IMG/VR virus record: IMGVR_UViG_3300050139_000007
Span: 1 to 43,741 of that record
Length of the DNA stretch: 43,741 nucleotides
Source of the DNA: a virus
Direction: 5' to 3' (one strand)
This document shows, piece after piece, positions 25,500-31,892 of the stretch. Positions within the stretch are counted from its first letter, which is position 1. Each line of letters begins with the position of its first letter. A model generated the notes under the pieces. The model ran no database searches. It worked only from the letters and a program-made list of their open reading frames with translations, and was not told the origin of the DNA. Made by a program: the position numbers and the translations under genes.

Positions 25500-25877
25500 A
25501 TGTTACTCAATCTCAATAAAGCCCTATCCAAGTCAGCCCTAAGACATATATTCGTAGGTGTGGGCTTCGTAGTGGTCGCCATGCAGACCTATCTAGCCAA
25601 GGGAAACCATCTTGGCTACAACACCGAGACCTTCGTTGGTATCGGTGCACAGATACTCATAACCCTCCTACCCGTGGTACAACGCTATGTGGACAAGACC
25701 GACCCTGCTCTAGGGGCACCCACCAAGGCAGCCCTCGTGTTGGCAGATGCCAAGTTAGAACCCCTGACGGAGCCAAAACCTGTGGCCTCCACCCTGCTCC
25801 CAAATACCATCCTACCAGTACCCGTTATGGCTCCTGCTGACCCAAGCGTAGAAGTACCACCAATCACCAACCCCTAA
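25500..25877 (+). CDS. Holin-like membrane protein
   Basis: A 125-aa protein with two probable membrane helices (about residues 15-33 and 46-62), a short polar turn between them and a Pro/Ala-rich cytoplasmic tail. It sits directly after the endolysin, as expected for a holin timing membrane permeabilisation. A good ribosome site (AGGAGAA) precedes ATG 25500. It ends the rightward virion-lysis operon. Confidence 0.7.
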   Translation: MLLNLNKALSKSALRHIFVGVGFVVVAMQTYLAKGNHLGYNTETFVGIGAQILITLLPVVQRYVDKTDPALGAPTKAALVLADAKLEPLTEPKPVASTLLPNTILPVPVMAPADPSVEVPPITNP

Positions 25878-25903
25878 TAGCCCGTTTTAGAAATAAATCA
25901 CGC

Positions 25904-26179
25904 TCATTTCGTGGCTCCAAAGACACGAACTCCCATCGGGTGTCTGGTTATATGAACTGCATATCCTCTGGGTACCTTGGTGCGCCTGCGAGCGCAAATA
26001 CGACTCCCGAACTTATTGGTTAAAACCCTGAGGTTCGCCTGCTCTGGAGTTAGACATTTGAAGTCTTTTCTGTGGGCATCTCCTGCGGGGGTGTCTAGAA
26101 AGTTCTAGTGACAGCCAGAGCAGACCTCGATTTCTTGGTCTAGCACCTCACCCGTCCACTTGTTCTTATGTGTAGCCAT
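25904..26179 (-). pseudogene. Leftward zinc-ribbon gene interrupted by an in-frame TAG
   Basis: From ATG at 26179 the frame gives 24 residues ending CSGCH, then a TAG (26105-26107). The same frame stays open for 66 more plausible residues, including KDFKCLTPEQ and a basic RICARRRTK segment, up to TGA at 25904-25906. Cys pair, His and two downstream Cys suggest a zinc ribbon. A strong GGAGGAGA ribosome site precedes the ATG. TAG is used as an ordinary stop elsewhere in this phage, so a point nonsense mutation is the simplest reading. Confidence 0.6.
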
Positions 26180-26190
26180 TTTCTCCTCCC

Positions 26191-26221
26191 AATACCCCCA
26201 CTTAATTGTGGGGGTATTTTT
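26191..26221. terminator. Strong bidirectional terminator
   Basis: AATACCCCCAC (26191-26201) pairs with GTGGGGGTATT (26208-26218) around TTAATT: 11 perfect base pairs followed by T-rich DNA on the plus strand. It ends the rightward virion-lysis transcript. On the minus strand, leftward transcription into the 26179 gene would also have to pass it. Confidence 0.88.
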
Positions 26222-26532
26222 GCTTGTATGCGCACAATAGTATCACAGTTCTTATCAAAACGATGTGTTTGATAATACAGAAGGTCTAAAGAGTCATAAA
26301 AGAGTGCTTAAGCCATATAAAGTATCATATATGCCACCTCACCTGCGGTTTTACCTGCAAACAATATGCGGTTTGTTACCAGAATGTACCCCTAAAGGAG
26401 GTAGGAGCCTTACCAGAATGTACGTTATTTGATTAGATTTCTGCCAAAAATATATGCCCGATTAACATTTTTACCATGTTTTTAATCAATACCACAGTAT
26501 AGCCTGATCTTGGTATAGTCTGCGCTAGGCTA
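26222..26532. other. AT-rich gap with short direct repeats
   Basis: No gene is seen. TTACCAGAATGTAC occurs at 26376-26389 and again at 26410-26423, 34 bp apart start to start. Just before them are two ACCTGC words and two GCGGTTT words. The spacing of about three helical turns suggests binding sites for a regulator. The 76-aa leftward frame over 26433-26663 overlaps the structured RNA region and has no ribosome site. Confidence 0.5.
26376..26423. repeat. Two 14-bp direct repeats
   Basis: TTACCAGAATGTAC at 26376-26389 and 26410-26423, identical. Between them lies CCCTAAAGGAGGTAGGAGCC. They may be operator or iteron-like sites beside the structured RNA region. Confidence 0.7.
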
Positions 26533-26667
26533 ATAAAAATGTCGGTAGGGCTGACATGTCCCCAATGCTCGGACCCCCAGCCGACCCAAGGGAGGCAACC
26601 GTTCCTAGGTTGGTTGCCTAGAGGATGAATATGCCCGAAAGCACAGCGCAAACCCTCTGCCACTCGT

Positions 26668-26738
26668 CCCCATCGGTGGGTCTTGCACCCACATTTACCG
26701 ATTCTATGTCGGCAGACTTGCTATACGTCCACGATAGG
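26668..26738 (-). tRNA. Second tRNA-like cloverleaf, non-standard
   Basis: A 7-bp acceptor (CCTATCG/CGATGGG with one G-U), a 3-bp D stem, a 5-bp anticodon stem with loop CATAGAA (A, not T, at position 33), a 4-nt variable loop and a 5-bp T stem with loop TGCAAGA, where G replaces the usual second T. The geometry is tRNA-like but key bases are wrong for a decoding tRNA, so a tRNA mimic or a domain of the larger RNA is more likely. Confidence 0.4.
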
Positions 26739-26986
26739 GTGTTGCCAGCCACGTAATCCTGGGCGTTACCCTGTGGCAATACTGCTGGCGTCTATAACCT
26801 AGATGCTTGTGGACAAGGACTGTTCGACCAGTTGCCAACGTAACACTGCACCCTTGTTGGGTTCGGTTATAGCCTACCCCTGGTTGGTTGTCGAAACTTC
26901 CCAGGAAATCTAAAGGCAGTTTTACGCAGACATACCCAGGTCCTTTTAGGGATTTGGCCCGCCATAGCGAGTGTTCCCGTCACACG

Positions 26987-27058
26987 CCCGAATGGAGGGA
27001 CTCGAACCCTCTTCGACCCCGCCTTAGCGGGGGTGCTTCACCATTTCGCATCATTCGG
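26987..27058 (-). tRNA. tRNA or tRNA-like cloverleaf, anticodon uncertain
   Basis: A minus-strand fold with a 7-bp acceptor (CCGAATG/CATTCGG), a canonical T arm (GAGGG-TTCGAGT-CCCTC), a D region with the usual GG, and a 5-nt variable loop. The anticodon arm is odd: a standard 7-nt loop would be GCTAAGG with C at position 33 and a C-C clash at the top of the stem, while the best helix leaves a 4-6-nt loop. No CCA is encoded. It may be a degenerate tRNA or part of a larger RNA. Confidence 0.55.
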
Positions 27059-27062
27059 GTCT

Positions 27063-27234
27063 TGCTGGTTGGTACCCCCGTATACACGCTAATCGCTTAA
27101 ACGGAACCAGCAATTCTATTTAGTTGTCAATTCCGTTAAATGGTTGGTTCCGCTGGAAGCGGAAAACGACAGTTTTCAAACTACTCAGTTTTATTAAGTT
27201 TTACTAAACTATACTTAAAATATGTTATAGTAAA
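27063..27234. other. Gene-free AT-rich promoter stretch
   Basis: CGGAACCA (27102-27109) and TGGTTCCG (27145-27152) form a long-range inverted repeat, again using the GGAACC/GGTTCC pair. A perfect minus-strand -35 word (TTGACA at 27130-27125) points toward the structured RNA. On the plus strand TATACT (27210-27215) and TATAGT (27226-27231) are candidate -10 boxes for the leader that starts near 27235; no good -35 accompanies them. Confidence 0.4.
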
Positions 27235-27277
27235 GGAACCGCGAAGCAGGTTCCGCTCTACGGCTACACCTGCTTCT
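27235..27277 (+). promoter_or_regulatory. Leader RNA element, copy 2 (H-type pseudoknot-like)
   Basis: GGAACC (27235-27240) pairs with GGTTCC (27249-27254), and GAAGCA (27243-27248) with TGCTTC (27271-27276). All loop lengths equal those of copy 1. Relative to copy 1 the A-T pair in stem 2 is C-G here, a true compensatory change, while GGTTCCGCT and GCTACACCT are unchanged. It heads the DNA-metabolism operon about 300 nt before its first gene. Confidence 0.75.
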
Positions 27278-27291
27278 TTCTATCGTTATGC

Positions 27292-27307
27292 GGGTCAGGG
27301 TTGACCC
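27292..27307 (+). promoter_or_regulatory. Second hairpin of leader copy 2
   Basis: GGGTCA (27292-27297) pairs with TGACCC (27302-27307) around GGGT. It occupies the same relative place as the 61-88 hairpin in copy 1, although the sequence differs. Confidence 0.5.
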
Positions 27308-27410
27308 TTACAGGAAGGATTAAGATTGAGTTTAATGATTACCAAATATCTTGTCAAGTTGCATACCAAATCTAAATACACACAAATAGGACAAATGGTA
27401 CATAGTAGAA

Positions 27411-27426
27411 TGTGAGATGCGTCACA
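27411..27426. promoter_or_regulatory. CRP/GlxR-type palindrome, copy 2
   Basis: TGTGAGATGCGTCACA is a perfect TGTGA-N6-TCACA, the consensus of CRP-family cAMP receptor proteins, including actinobacterial GlxR and mycobacterial Crp. A sister site differing at two spacer bases lies at 43537-43552. It is about 100 bp upstream of the promoter at 27516 and inside the leader if transcription starts near 27235. Confidence 0.6.
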
Positions 27427-27515
27427 CTTATGAGTTGGCAAAAGCGTACCCAAAATGGTACGGTTGGGACAAATCCTTCACACCCCACCTACCCCTGTAA
27501 AGGATATGACCCAAC

Positions 27516-27553
27516 TTGACAGTTCTATTCTGACCGTGGTATCTTTCTGTCAA
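27516..27553 (+). promoter_or_regulatory. Sigma70-type promoter within an inverted repeat
   Basis: TTGACA (27516-27521), an 18-bp spacer and TATCTT (27540-27545) form a plausible promoter for the nuclease operon. TTGACAG (27516-27522) and CTGTCAA (27547-27553) form a perfect inverted repeat that brackets the promoter, as an operator would. The ATG at 27572 follows a full GGAGG ribosome site. Confidence 0.5.
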
Positions 27554-27571
27554 TCAACCAAAGGAGGATAG

Positions 27572-27760
27572 ATGATTGAAATTGATAACATTGAATTACC
27601 GTCTCACGTAAGTTACAGCGCAATTACCAGTTGGTTGCGTTGCGGTTGGGCTTACTATTTAGGACGGCTTCGTGGCGTTGAAGAAGAACCGAGTGTGTGG
27701 CTTGTAGGCGGTTCGGCGTGGCATGTAGCAACGGAGAATTGGGATAAGGAAAACACATGA
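27572..27760 (+). CDS. Cas4/RecB-like nuclease, N-terminal part
   Basis: A 62-aa protein matching the start of the phage PD-(D/E)XK exonuclease family: SYSAITSWLRCGWAYYL (about residues 15-31) followed by LVGGSAWHVATE (about 44-55). Cys 24 is in the place of the single N-terminal Cys ligand of Cas4-type iron-sulfur nucleases, and His 51 belongs to the conserved active-site helix. It stops in an ATGA overlap with the next ORF, which supplies the rest of the enzyme. Either two co-translated chains assemble, or a -1 shift fuses them. Confidence 0.75.
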   Translation: MIEIDNIELPSHVSYSAITSWLRCGWAYYLGRLRGVEEEPSVWLVGGSAWHVATENWDKENT

Positions 27761-28368
27761 GCACTCCTTTAGAATTATGGGAGGCGGCCTGGAAAGAGTG
27801 CGTGGGAGACAAAGACCTCACCAACGCAAGAGTGGGTGGGCGAGTATCCAAGGACAAACCCAACAAGGAAGATGTAGCCCAATGGCAGAAGCAGGGGCCA
27901 GAGTGGCTGAATAACTACATCGCATGGCGCAAAGGTAATCCTGAGTGGCAGATATGGAAAACTCCGCAGGGTATTCCTGCTATCGAGTTGGGACTCAACC
28001 CTCAAATCGCTGGTATAACGATCAAGATGAGCATTGACCGCGTGTTCCAAGTGGGAGATGAGTTGATTATCGTTGACCTCAAGACCAGCCAGAATGTGCC
28101 ACCGAGCGCGTTGCAGTTGGGGTTCTACAAGTACGGCATGGAGGAGACCTTCCATATCCCAATCAACTTCGGTACGTTCTATATGGCTCGTCAGTCTGGC
28201 ACCTCGGACTTGGTGGACTTGAGTTGGTACACAGCCGAGAAGTTGGAATATCTTGTCTCCATGTTTGACAAAGCCAGGAAAGCGGGTATATTTATACCTA
28301 ATGCAGATAGTTGTTCAATGTGCGGATTTACACAAATCTGCGAGTTTACATCAAAACGAAAGGGTTAA
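27757..28368 (+). CDS. Cas4/RecB-like nuclease, C-terminal catalytic part
   Basis: A 203-aa protein. IDRVF..DELIIVDLKTSQ (about residues 91-113) carries the Asp and DxK catalytic residues of PD-(D/E)XK nucleases, followed by QLGFYKY (about 120-126), the family Q-x3-Y motif. The C-terminus has CSMCGFTQIC (about 188-197), three Cys that with Cys 24 of the upstream ORF would hold a 4Fe-4S cluster. It probably resects DNA ends for recombination or replication. The split at this point is unusual; homologues in other phages are commonly one chain of similar total length. Confidence 0.8.
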   Translation: MSTPLELWEAAWKECVGDKDLTNARVGGRVSKDKPNKEDVAQWQKQGPEWLNNYIAWRKGNPEWQIWKTPQGIPAIELGLNPQIAGITIKMSIDRVFQVGDELIIVDLKTSQNVPPSALQLGFYKYGMEETFHIPINFGTFYMARQSGTSDLVDLSWYTAEKLEYLVSMFDKARKAGIFIPNADSCSMCGFTQICEFTSKRKG

Positions 28369-28370
28369 AT

Positions 28371-28685
28371 ATGAGCAGACGAGAAGAATATGTGGAGTTC
28401 CAGAGACGTGTTAGTGTGCTTGAAACACATAAAGACTCGTTATGGAATATCTCAGATAAACAGTCTAGTAGAATTACTAAATTGGAAACTCAATTAAGTG
28501 CTTTGGAGAAAGTTCTTATTGACTCTGGTATCCTTGTTGTAGTAAAAGAGGAACCCGTCGTAAAAGATTACACCGTTACGACCAATGAGAGGGTAGTTAA
28601 TCCGTTTATTCTTTACGGATATTCAGATGTAAATGTTGTAAAGCATTACAAGATAGCCAAACCAGTAAAGAAAGTAGGAAAATAA
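28371..28685 (+). CDS. Coiled-coil hypothetical protein
   Basis: A 104-aa protein starting at ATG 28371, three bases after the nuclease stop. Residues 5-48 form a predicted coiled coil; the rest is Val-rich strand-like sequence with a basic tail. No family is recognised. Upstream extension of the frame lies inside the nuclease gene and is unlikely to be translated. Confidence 0.6.
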   Translation: MSRREEYVEFQRRVSVLETHKDSLWNISDKQSSRITKLETQLSALEKVLIDSGILVVVKEEPVVKDYTVTTNERVVNPFILYGYSDVNVVKHYKIAKPVKKVGK

Positions 28686-29321
28686 ATGAGTAATGAGTTC
28701 GGACCACAGACATATCAAATCAAGAAAGTAATTGAGAAATTTAAGACGTTAACACCAGCGCAAATTGCCTCTCTGGATGCCTCTCTGGATGCCTCTCGGG
28801 CTGCCTCTCGGGATGCCTCTTGGGCTGCCTCTCGGGGTGCCTCTTGGGCTGCCTCTCGGGCTGCCTCTCGGGATGCCTCTTGGGCTGCCTCTTGGGATGC
28901 CTCTCGGGCTGCCTCTTGGGATGCCTCTTGGGCTATGCGAGACGTGGTAGAAGCCCTACATTCTCGCGACCTGATAGGCAACAAGTTCACCCAAGCACAT
29001 TATGATTATCTCGTTCTTCCTTGGCGACAGATTGTTGGCGAGTTTGAGGAACCACCAACTGTCGAGCCATTGGAGAAGCGGGTTGATAAGTTGGAGAAGC
29101 GGGTTGATAAGTTGGAGAAGGTTATCAACTATGGACTTCCTTGGTACGCAGTGAGTCTACCTACCGCAGATACAATATCAGCCAATGTGGAATATCTATG
29201 TCAATTAGGTGAGCGCAAAAAGAAAGCGCGCGAAGAATTGAAAGAACGATATGAAACCCAGAAAGAAAAACTTTACAAAGGTTATCAAGTAGAGAATGAC
29301 AATATAGAGAGGATGAGATAA
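28686..29321 (+). CDS. Alanine tetrapeptide-repeat protein, paralog 1
   Basis: A 211-aa protein. Residues 28-83 are 14 repeats of Ala-Ser-(Arg/Trp/Leu)-(Asp/Ala), followed by a domain with [22 protein letters not shown] (about 94-117). A heptad coiled coil follows (two copies of LEKRVDK, about 130-145), then a charged helical tail. The post-repeat domain matches that of the leftward gene 39389-40159. Such DAxWxAA-type proteins are widespread in phages without known function; they probably form a long helix or helical stack. Confidence 0.7.
   Translation: MSNEFGPQTYQIKKVIEKFKTLTPAQIASLDASLDASRAASRDASWAASRGASWAASRAASRDASWAASWDASRAASWDASWAMRDVVEALHSRDLIGNKFTQAHYDYLVLPWRQIVGEFEEPPTVEPLEKRVDKLEKRVDKLEKVINYGLPWYAVSLPTADTISANVEYLCQLGERKKKAREELKERYETQKEKLYKGYQVENDNIERMR
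28767..28934 (+). repeat. Fourteen 12-bp tandem repeats
   Basis: Fourteen units of the type GCCTCTYKGGMT run without interruption and in frame, so unit number can vary without breaking the gene. Sequence variation between units is concentrated at three positions. Confidence 0.95.
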
Positions 29322-29322
29322 A

Positions 29323-29727
29323 ATGACAGAAGAATGGCGGCTACAAGTTAGTTTCAAGACCCCAGCAGGGACGCTTATCAACGCGAGGGCTGGAACCAGC
29401 GCAGAATTAGCAATTCTGCTTGGCGATATTAGGGAAGCAGAACTGGCTACGCAGATCAGTTCTGTGGAGAGCGAACTGGGGGTGGCTCACACGCTTGCCC
29501 CTTTAGGGACAACGCCTTCCACGCTCGTGCAAACGCCAGCGCAATCCTCGCAAGCGGTGTTGGCACCAGTAGCATCAGTTACACCAGCGGGGCACATGTG
29601 CAAGCACGGGGAACGCAGGTACGTGTCGGGCACAGGGGCGAAGGGTCCGTGGGCGATGTGGGCGTGTCCGACCCCCAAGGGGGCGAGCGACAAGTGCGAC
29701 CCAGACTGGATAAAACTGAGCAGTTAA
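29323..29727 (+). CDS. Zinc-ribbon protein in replication operon
   Basis: A 134-aa protein. The first 50 residues form a small alpha/beta domain (EEWRLQVSFKTPAG..), then a Thr/Ala/Pro linker. The C-terminal MCKHGERRY..W.CPTPKGASDKCDP segment (about residues 92-127) is a recurring zinc-ribbon of actinophage proteins. It lies between the repeat protein and the ATPase, so it may bind DNA, perhaps single-stranded DNA, but this is unproven. Confidence 0.65.
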   Translation: MTEEWRLQVSFKTPAGTLINARAGTSAELAILLGDIREAELATQISSVESELGVAHTLAPLGTTPSTLVQTPAQSSQAVLAPVASVTPAGHMCKHGERRYVSGTGAKGPWAMWACPTPKGASDKCDPDWIKLSS

Positions 29728-29766
29728 CAGACCAACCGTTGTTCTAAACCGAAGGGAGGGGTTTCA

Positions 29767-30552
29767 ATGAGAACGTTAGCGCGTACTGTCGGACGTGCCA
29801 GTATGGGCGGGGAACCTCTCCCAACGGTGTATCGGTCATTTGAAACCAATCAGATCATCATTAGACGCGCCGAAGTAGCACTCATCGCTGGCGCACCAGG
29901 GGCGGGAAAATCAATGCTTGCGTTGTCCCTGGCACTCAAGACGAACGTTCCGACCCTCTATATCTCTGCCGACACCAATGCACACACAATGGCTATGCGA
30001 CTGGCATCTATGGTCTCGGGTAAGAGTCAGGGGGACTCGGAAAGACTGCTGGTGGAGGACTCGGGTTGGACAAGAGCGATACTGTCCAAAGGCGGTCATA
30101 TTGTCTGGTCGTTCGAGTCCTCTCCCACGCTTGAGGACATATCCGAGGAGGTCAAGGCTTTCGAGGAACTATGGGGTCATCCCCCTGTAATGATTATCGT
30201 GGACAACCTCATGGATATTGCCACGGATGGCGGTGAGGAGTTTGCCTCCATGAGGGCAATTATGAAGGAGTTGAAATACCTCGCCAGGGCTACCAATGCA
30301 GCCCTGGTTGTACTCCACCACACCTCTGAGGCGGTGCAGGGGACGCCAACGCAACCCCGTAGTGCCATACAGGGCAAGGTGAGCCAACTGCCAGCACTTA
30401 TCCTTACCCTTGGCACAATGGGTACATCCTTGGCTGTGGCGGTTGTCAAGAACAGGTACGGACGGGCGGATGCAGGTGGGGAAATTGTGAAAGCGTGGCT
30501 TTCATGGTCGCCTGAGTTCTGCTTCATAGCCGACCTACCCGAGAATCAGTAG
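29767..30552 (+). CDS. RecA/DnaB-like ATPase (replicative helicase candidate)
   Basis: A 261-aa protein with one RecA-fold ATPase domain. GAPGAGKS (about residues 42-49) is Walker A, VMIIVDNL (about 140-147) Walker B, and ALVVLHHTSE (about 176-185) the sensor strand. SRYGRAD-like NRYGRAD near 225-231 may supply an arginine finger. The DnaB N-terminal domain is absent, so this is a minimal helicase or a KaiC/RAD55-like recombination ATPase. It lies in the same operon as primase. Confidence 0.8.
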   Translation: MRTLARTVGRASMGGEPLPTVYRSFETNQIIIRRAEVALIAGAPGAGKSMLALSLALKTNVPTLYISADTNAHTMAMRLASMVSGKSQGDSERLLVEDSGWTRAILSKGGHIVWSFESSPTLEDISEEVKAFEELWGHPPVMIIVDNLMDIATDGGEEFASMRAIMKELKYLARATNAALVVLHHTSEAVQGTPTQPRSAIQGKVSQLPALILTLGTMGTSLAVAVVKNRYGRADAGGEIVKAWLSWSPEFCFIADLPENQ

Positions 30553-30562
30553 AGGAGGAATT

Positions 30563-30943
30563 ATGAGTGAAATAGGAATAGTCCGTGAGTACGGCAATAG
30601 CACTATGGCAAGTGCCGATATAACGCTAGACTCCCCAGTAGTCAAGGATTTACTGGACAAAGATATGGGGAAGTTACAGAAACTACTTGACTATCTGAAA
30701 ACGGTTGAGTATGTGGAACCATTCCACCATATCGAGGGTCCAATAGTAGATAAGTTACAACGCAACAAGCACTTTGGTTGGTACGGTAGAGTTGCCGCAC
30801 CAGGACTTGACGCATTTGCAGAGCATTTCAGGTGTCACGAAGAACATCTACCAAGCGAGATAACTTTCAAGTTTATGTGGAGACTAACGAAGCGTTGGTG
30901 GTTAGAACATCACCAGCCAGAAGAAGAAAATAGGTGGACATAA
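30563..30943 (+). CDS. Hypothetical protein of replication operon
   Basis: A 126-aa mostly helical protein with many aromatic and His residues toward the end (FRCHEEH, KRWWLEHHQ). No domain is recognised. A GAGGAGG ribosome site precedes ATG 30563, and its stop overlaps the next ATG (TAATG). Confidence 0.6.
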   Translation: MSEIGIVREYGNSTMASADITLDSPVVKDLLDKDMGKLQKLLDYLKTVEYVEPFHHIEGPIVDKLQRNKHFGWYGRVAAPGLDAFAEHFRCHEEHLPSEITFKFMWRLTKRWWLEHHQPEEENRWT

Positions 30944-31548
30944 TGGGCGCATATCTTCTGGGCGTTATTCAGGTCTGCTCGGTTGCAGACAAGAAGTTTA
31001 TTGAAGAATTGGAAACTGGTTATGGGGACATAAAACTACCAGGACATGACTATTTCCACCCCTATCGGTTGGATGATGATTTATTCCAGCGACCTTACTT
31101 TGGCTTTACGGTCAAGTATGGCAGTATGTCTAAGATCAAAGGATGGCTTATTGAATTGAGTAATCGCCATAATCAACCGATTATGGTCACAATGGACTAT
31201 GACTCACAATTCTATGATGCTTTTACAAATATCCCTGGGATAATACCACTTAGTAAACAGGGTTGGGGTTGGGACGGTCCGTTTGACAGAGAAACAGATG
31301 AATGGGAGGAAAGAATGACCAAGAATAAAGAAGTAGTAGAACTGCCGACTAAGCCAGATATTGTTGATTTCGAGGCTTTCAACACGGCATTTATGGAGTA
31401 TCAAGCATCAATGCGTCAGGAGTTGCGTAGGCTAATCCTTGAAAATATAACTACTGCGGATTTCAAGGACATCTCTGGTCTACGCGTAGCGGCAAACATC
31501 GTGTGGAACGAGGAAGAAGCAGAAGAAGTTGTGGATGGGCGCGGGTAG
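30943..31548 (+). CDS. Hypothetical protein of replication operon
   Basis: A 201-aa protein. It opens with a hydrophobic strand (AYLLGVIQVCSVAD), has an aromatic-rich middle (about residues 30-110) and an acidic helical end. No motif identifies it. ATG 30943 overlaps the upstream stop; an in-frame GTG at 30934 is less likely. Its TAG overlaps the GTG of the nuclease that follows, so they are probably co-expressed. Confidence 0.6.
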   Translation: MGAYLLGVIQVCSVADKKFIEELETGYGDIKLPGHDYFHPYRLDDDLFQRPYFGFTVKYGSMSKIKGWLIELSNRHNQPIMVTMDYDSQFYDAFTNIPGIIPLSKQGWGWDGPFDRETDEWEERMTKNKEVVELPTKPDIVDFEAFNTAFMEYQASMRQELRRLILENITTADFKDISGLRVAANIVWNEEEAEEVVDGRG

Positions 31549-31892
31549 TGCCTAGTCAGCACCGTAAGCATCGAGGCTATCGCAGTCAAAAGGTGGTGGC
31601 ACTCTATCTAGCAGATAACGGCTTTCCATTCGCTGAGAGTACGGGTGCGGGTAGATCGGGAACTGACGTAACGGGAGTGGTGGGTGTGGATATCGAGGTT
31701 AAGGCGAGGGCTGGTTTCGAGCCATTGGCAGCATTAAAGCAACTTAAGGAACGCTCTAAAGTTGGTTTATTGGGCTTGTTCGTAATGAGGCTCAATGGTC
31801 AGGGTGAGGAGAATGTGAAGGACTGGTTGGTAGGAATAAGATTAGAGGATGCGGTTAATCTATTGAGAGGAAATGGTTATGGGGACAGATAA
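31548..31892 (+). CDS. PD-(D/E)XK endonuclease, Holliday-resolvase-like
   Basis: A 114-aa protein starting at GTG 31548. RKHRGYRSQKVVALYLADNG leads into GRSGTDVTGVVGVDIEVKAR (about residues 33-52). Asp and ExK here form the catalytic core of archaeal-type Holliday junction resolvase or VRR-NUC-like nucleases. It would resolve recombination or replication branches before packaging. The size suits a homodimer. The start overlaps the preceding stop (TAGTG). Confidence 0.75.
   Translation: MPSQHRKHRGYRSQKVVALYLADNGFPFAESTGAGRSGTDVTGVVGVDIEVKARAGFEPLAALKQLKERSKVGLLGLFVMRLNGQGEENVKDWLVGIRLEDAVNLLRGNGYGDR

Larger units (their letters stand above)
26533..27062 (-). ncRNA. Candidate large structured non-coding RNA
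   Basis: This stretch of about 530 nt has no credible ORF but many strong nested pairings: 26593-26600/26612-26619 (8 bp), 26744-26752/26773-26789, 26792-26799/26865-26872 (8 bp), 26906-26916/26942-26955 (11 pairs with bulges), plus two complete cloverleafs. Where G-U pairs occur they are valid only in the minus-strand transcript. That transcript would end at a small ATGTC/GACAT stem followed by TTTTTATT (26533-26557). Large phage RNAs such as GOLLD and ROOL are known to neighbour or contain tRNAs; membership is a hypothesis only. Confidence 0.5.

Noticed and set aside
26105-26107. Genome-wide amber recoding
   Set aside because: TAG ends several well-formed genes here, for example at 6529 and 11853, so TAG is an ordinary stop.
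26433-26663. 76-aa leftward ORF
   Set aside because: Lies across paired arms of the structured RNA, lacks a ribosome site and has no natural protein features.
26888-27100. 70-aa rightward ORF
   Set aside because: Reads through the tRNA on the other strand and has no ribosome site.
27757-27760. Programmed -1 frameshift in the split nuclease
   Set aside because: No X-XXY-YYZ slippery heptamer is seen before the stop; a coupled restart at ATGA is simpler.
28767-28934. CRISPR array
   Set aside because: Units are 12 bp, contiguous, without spacers and in frame within a gene.
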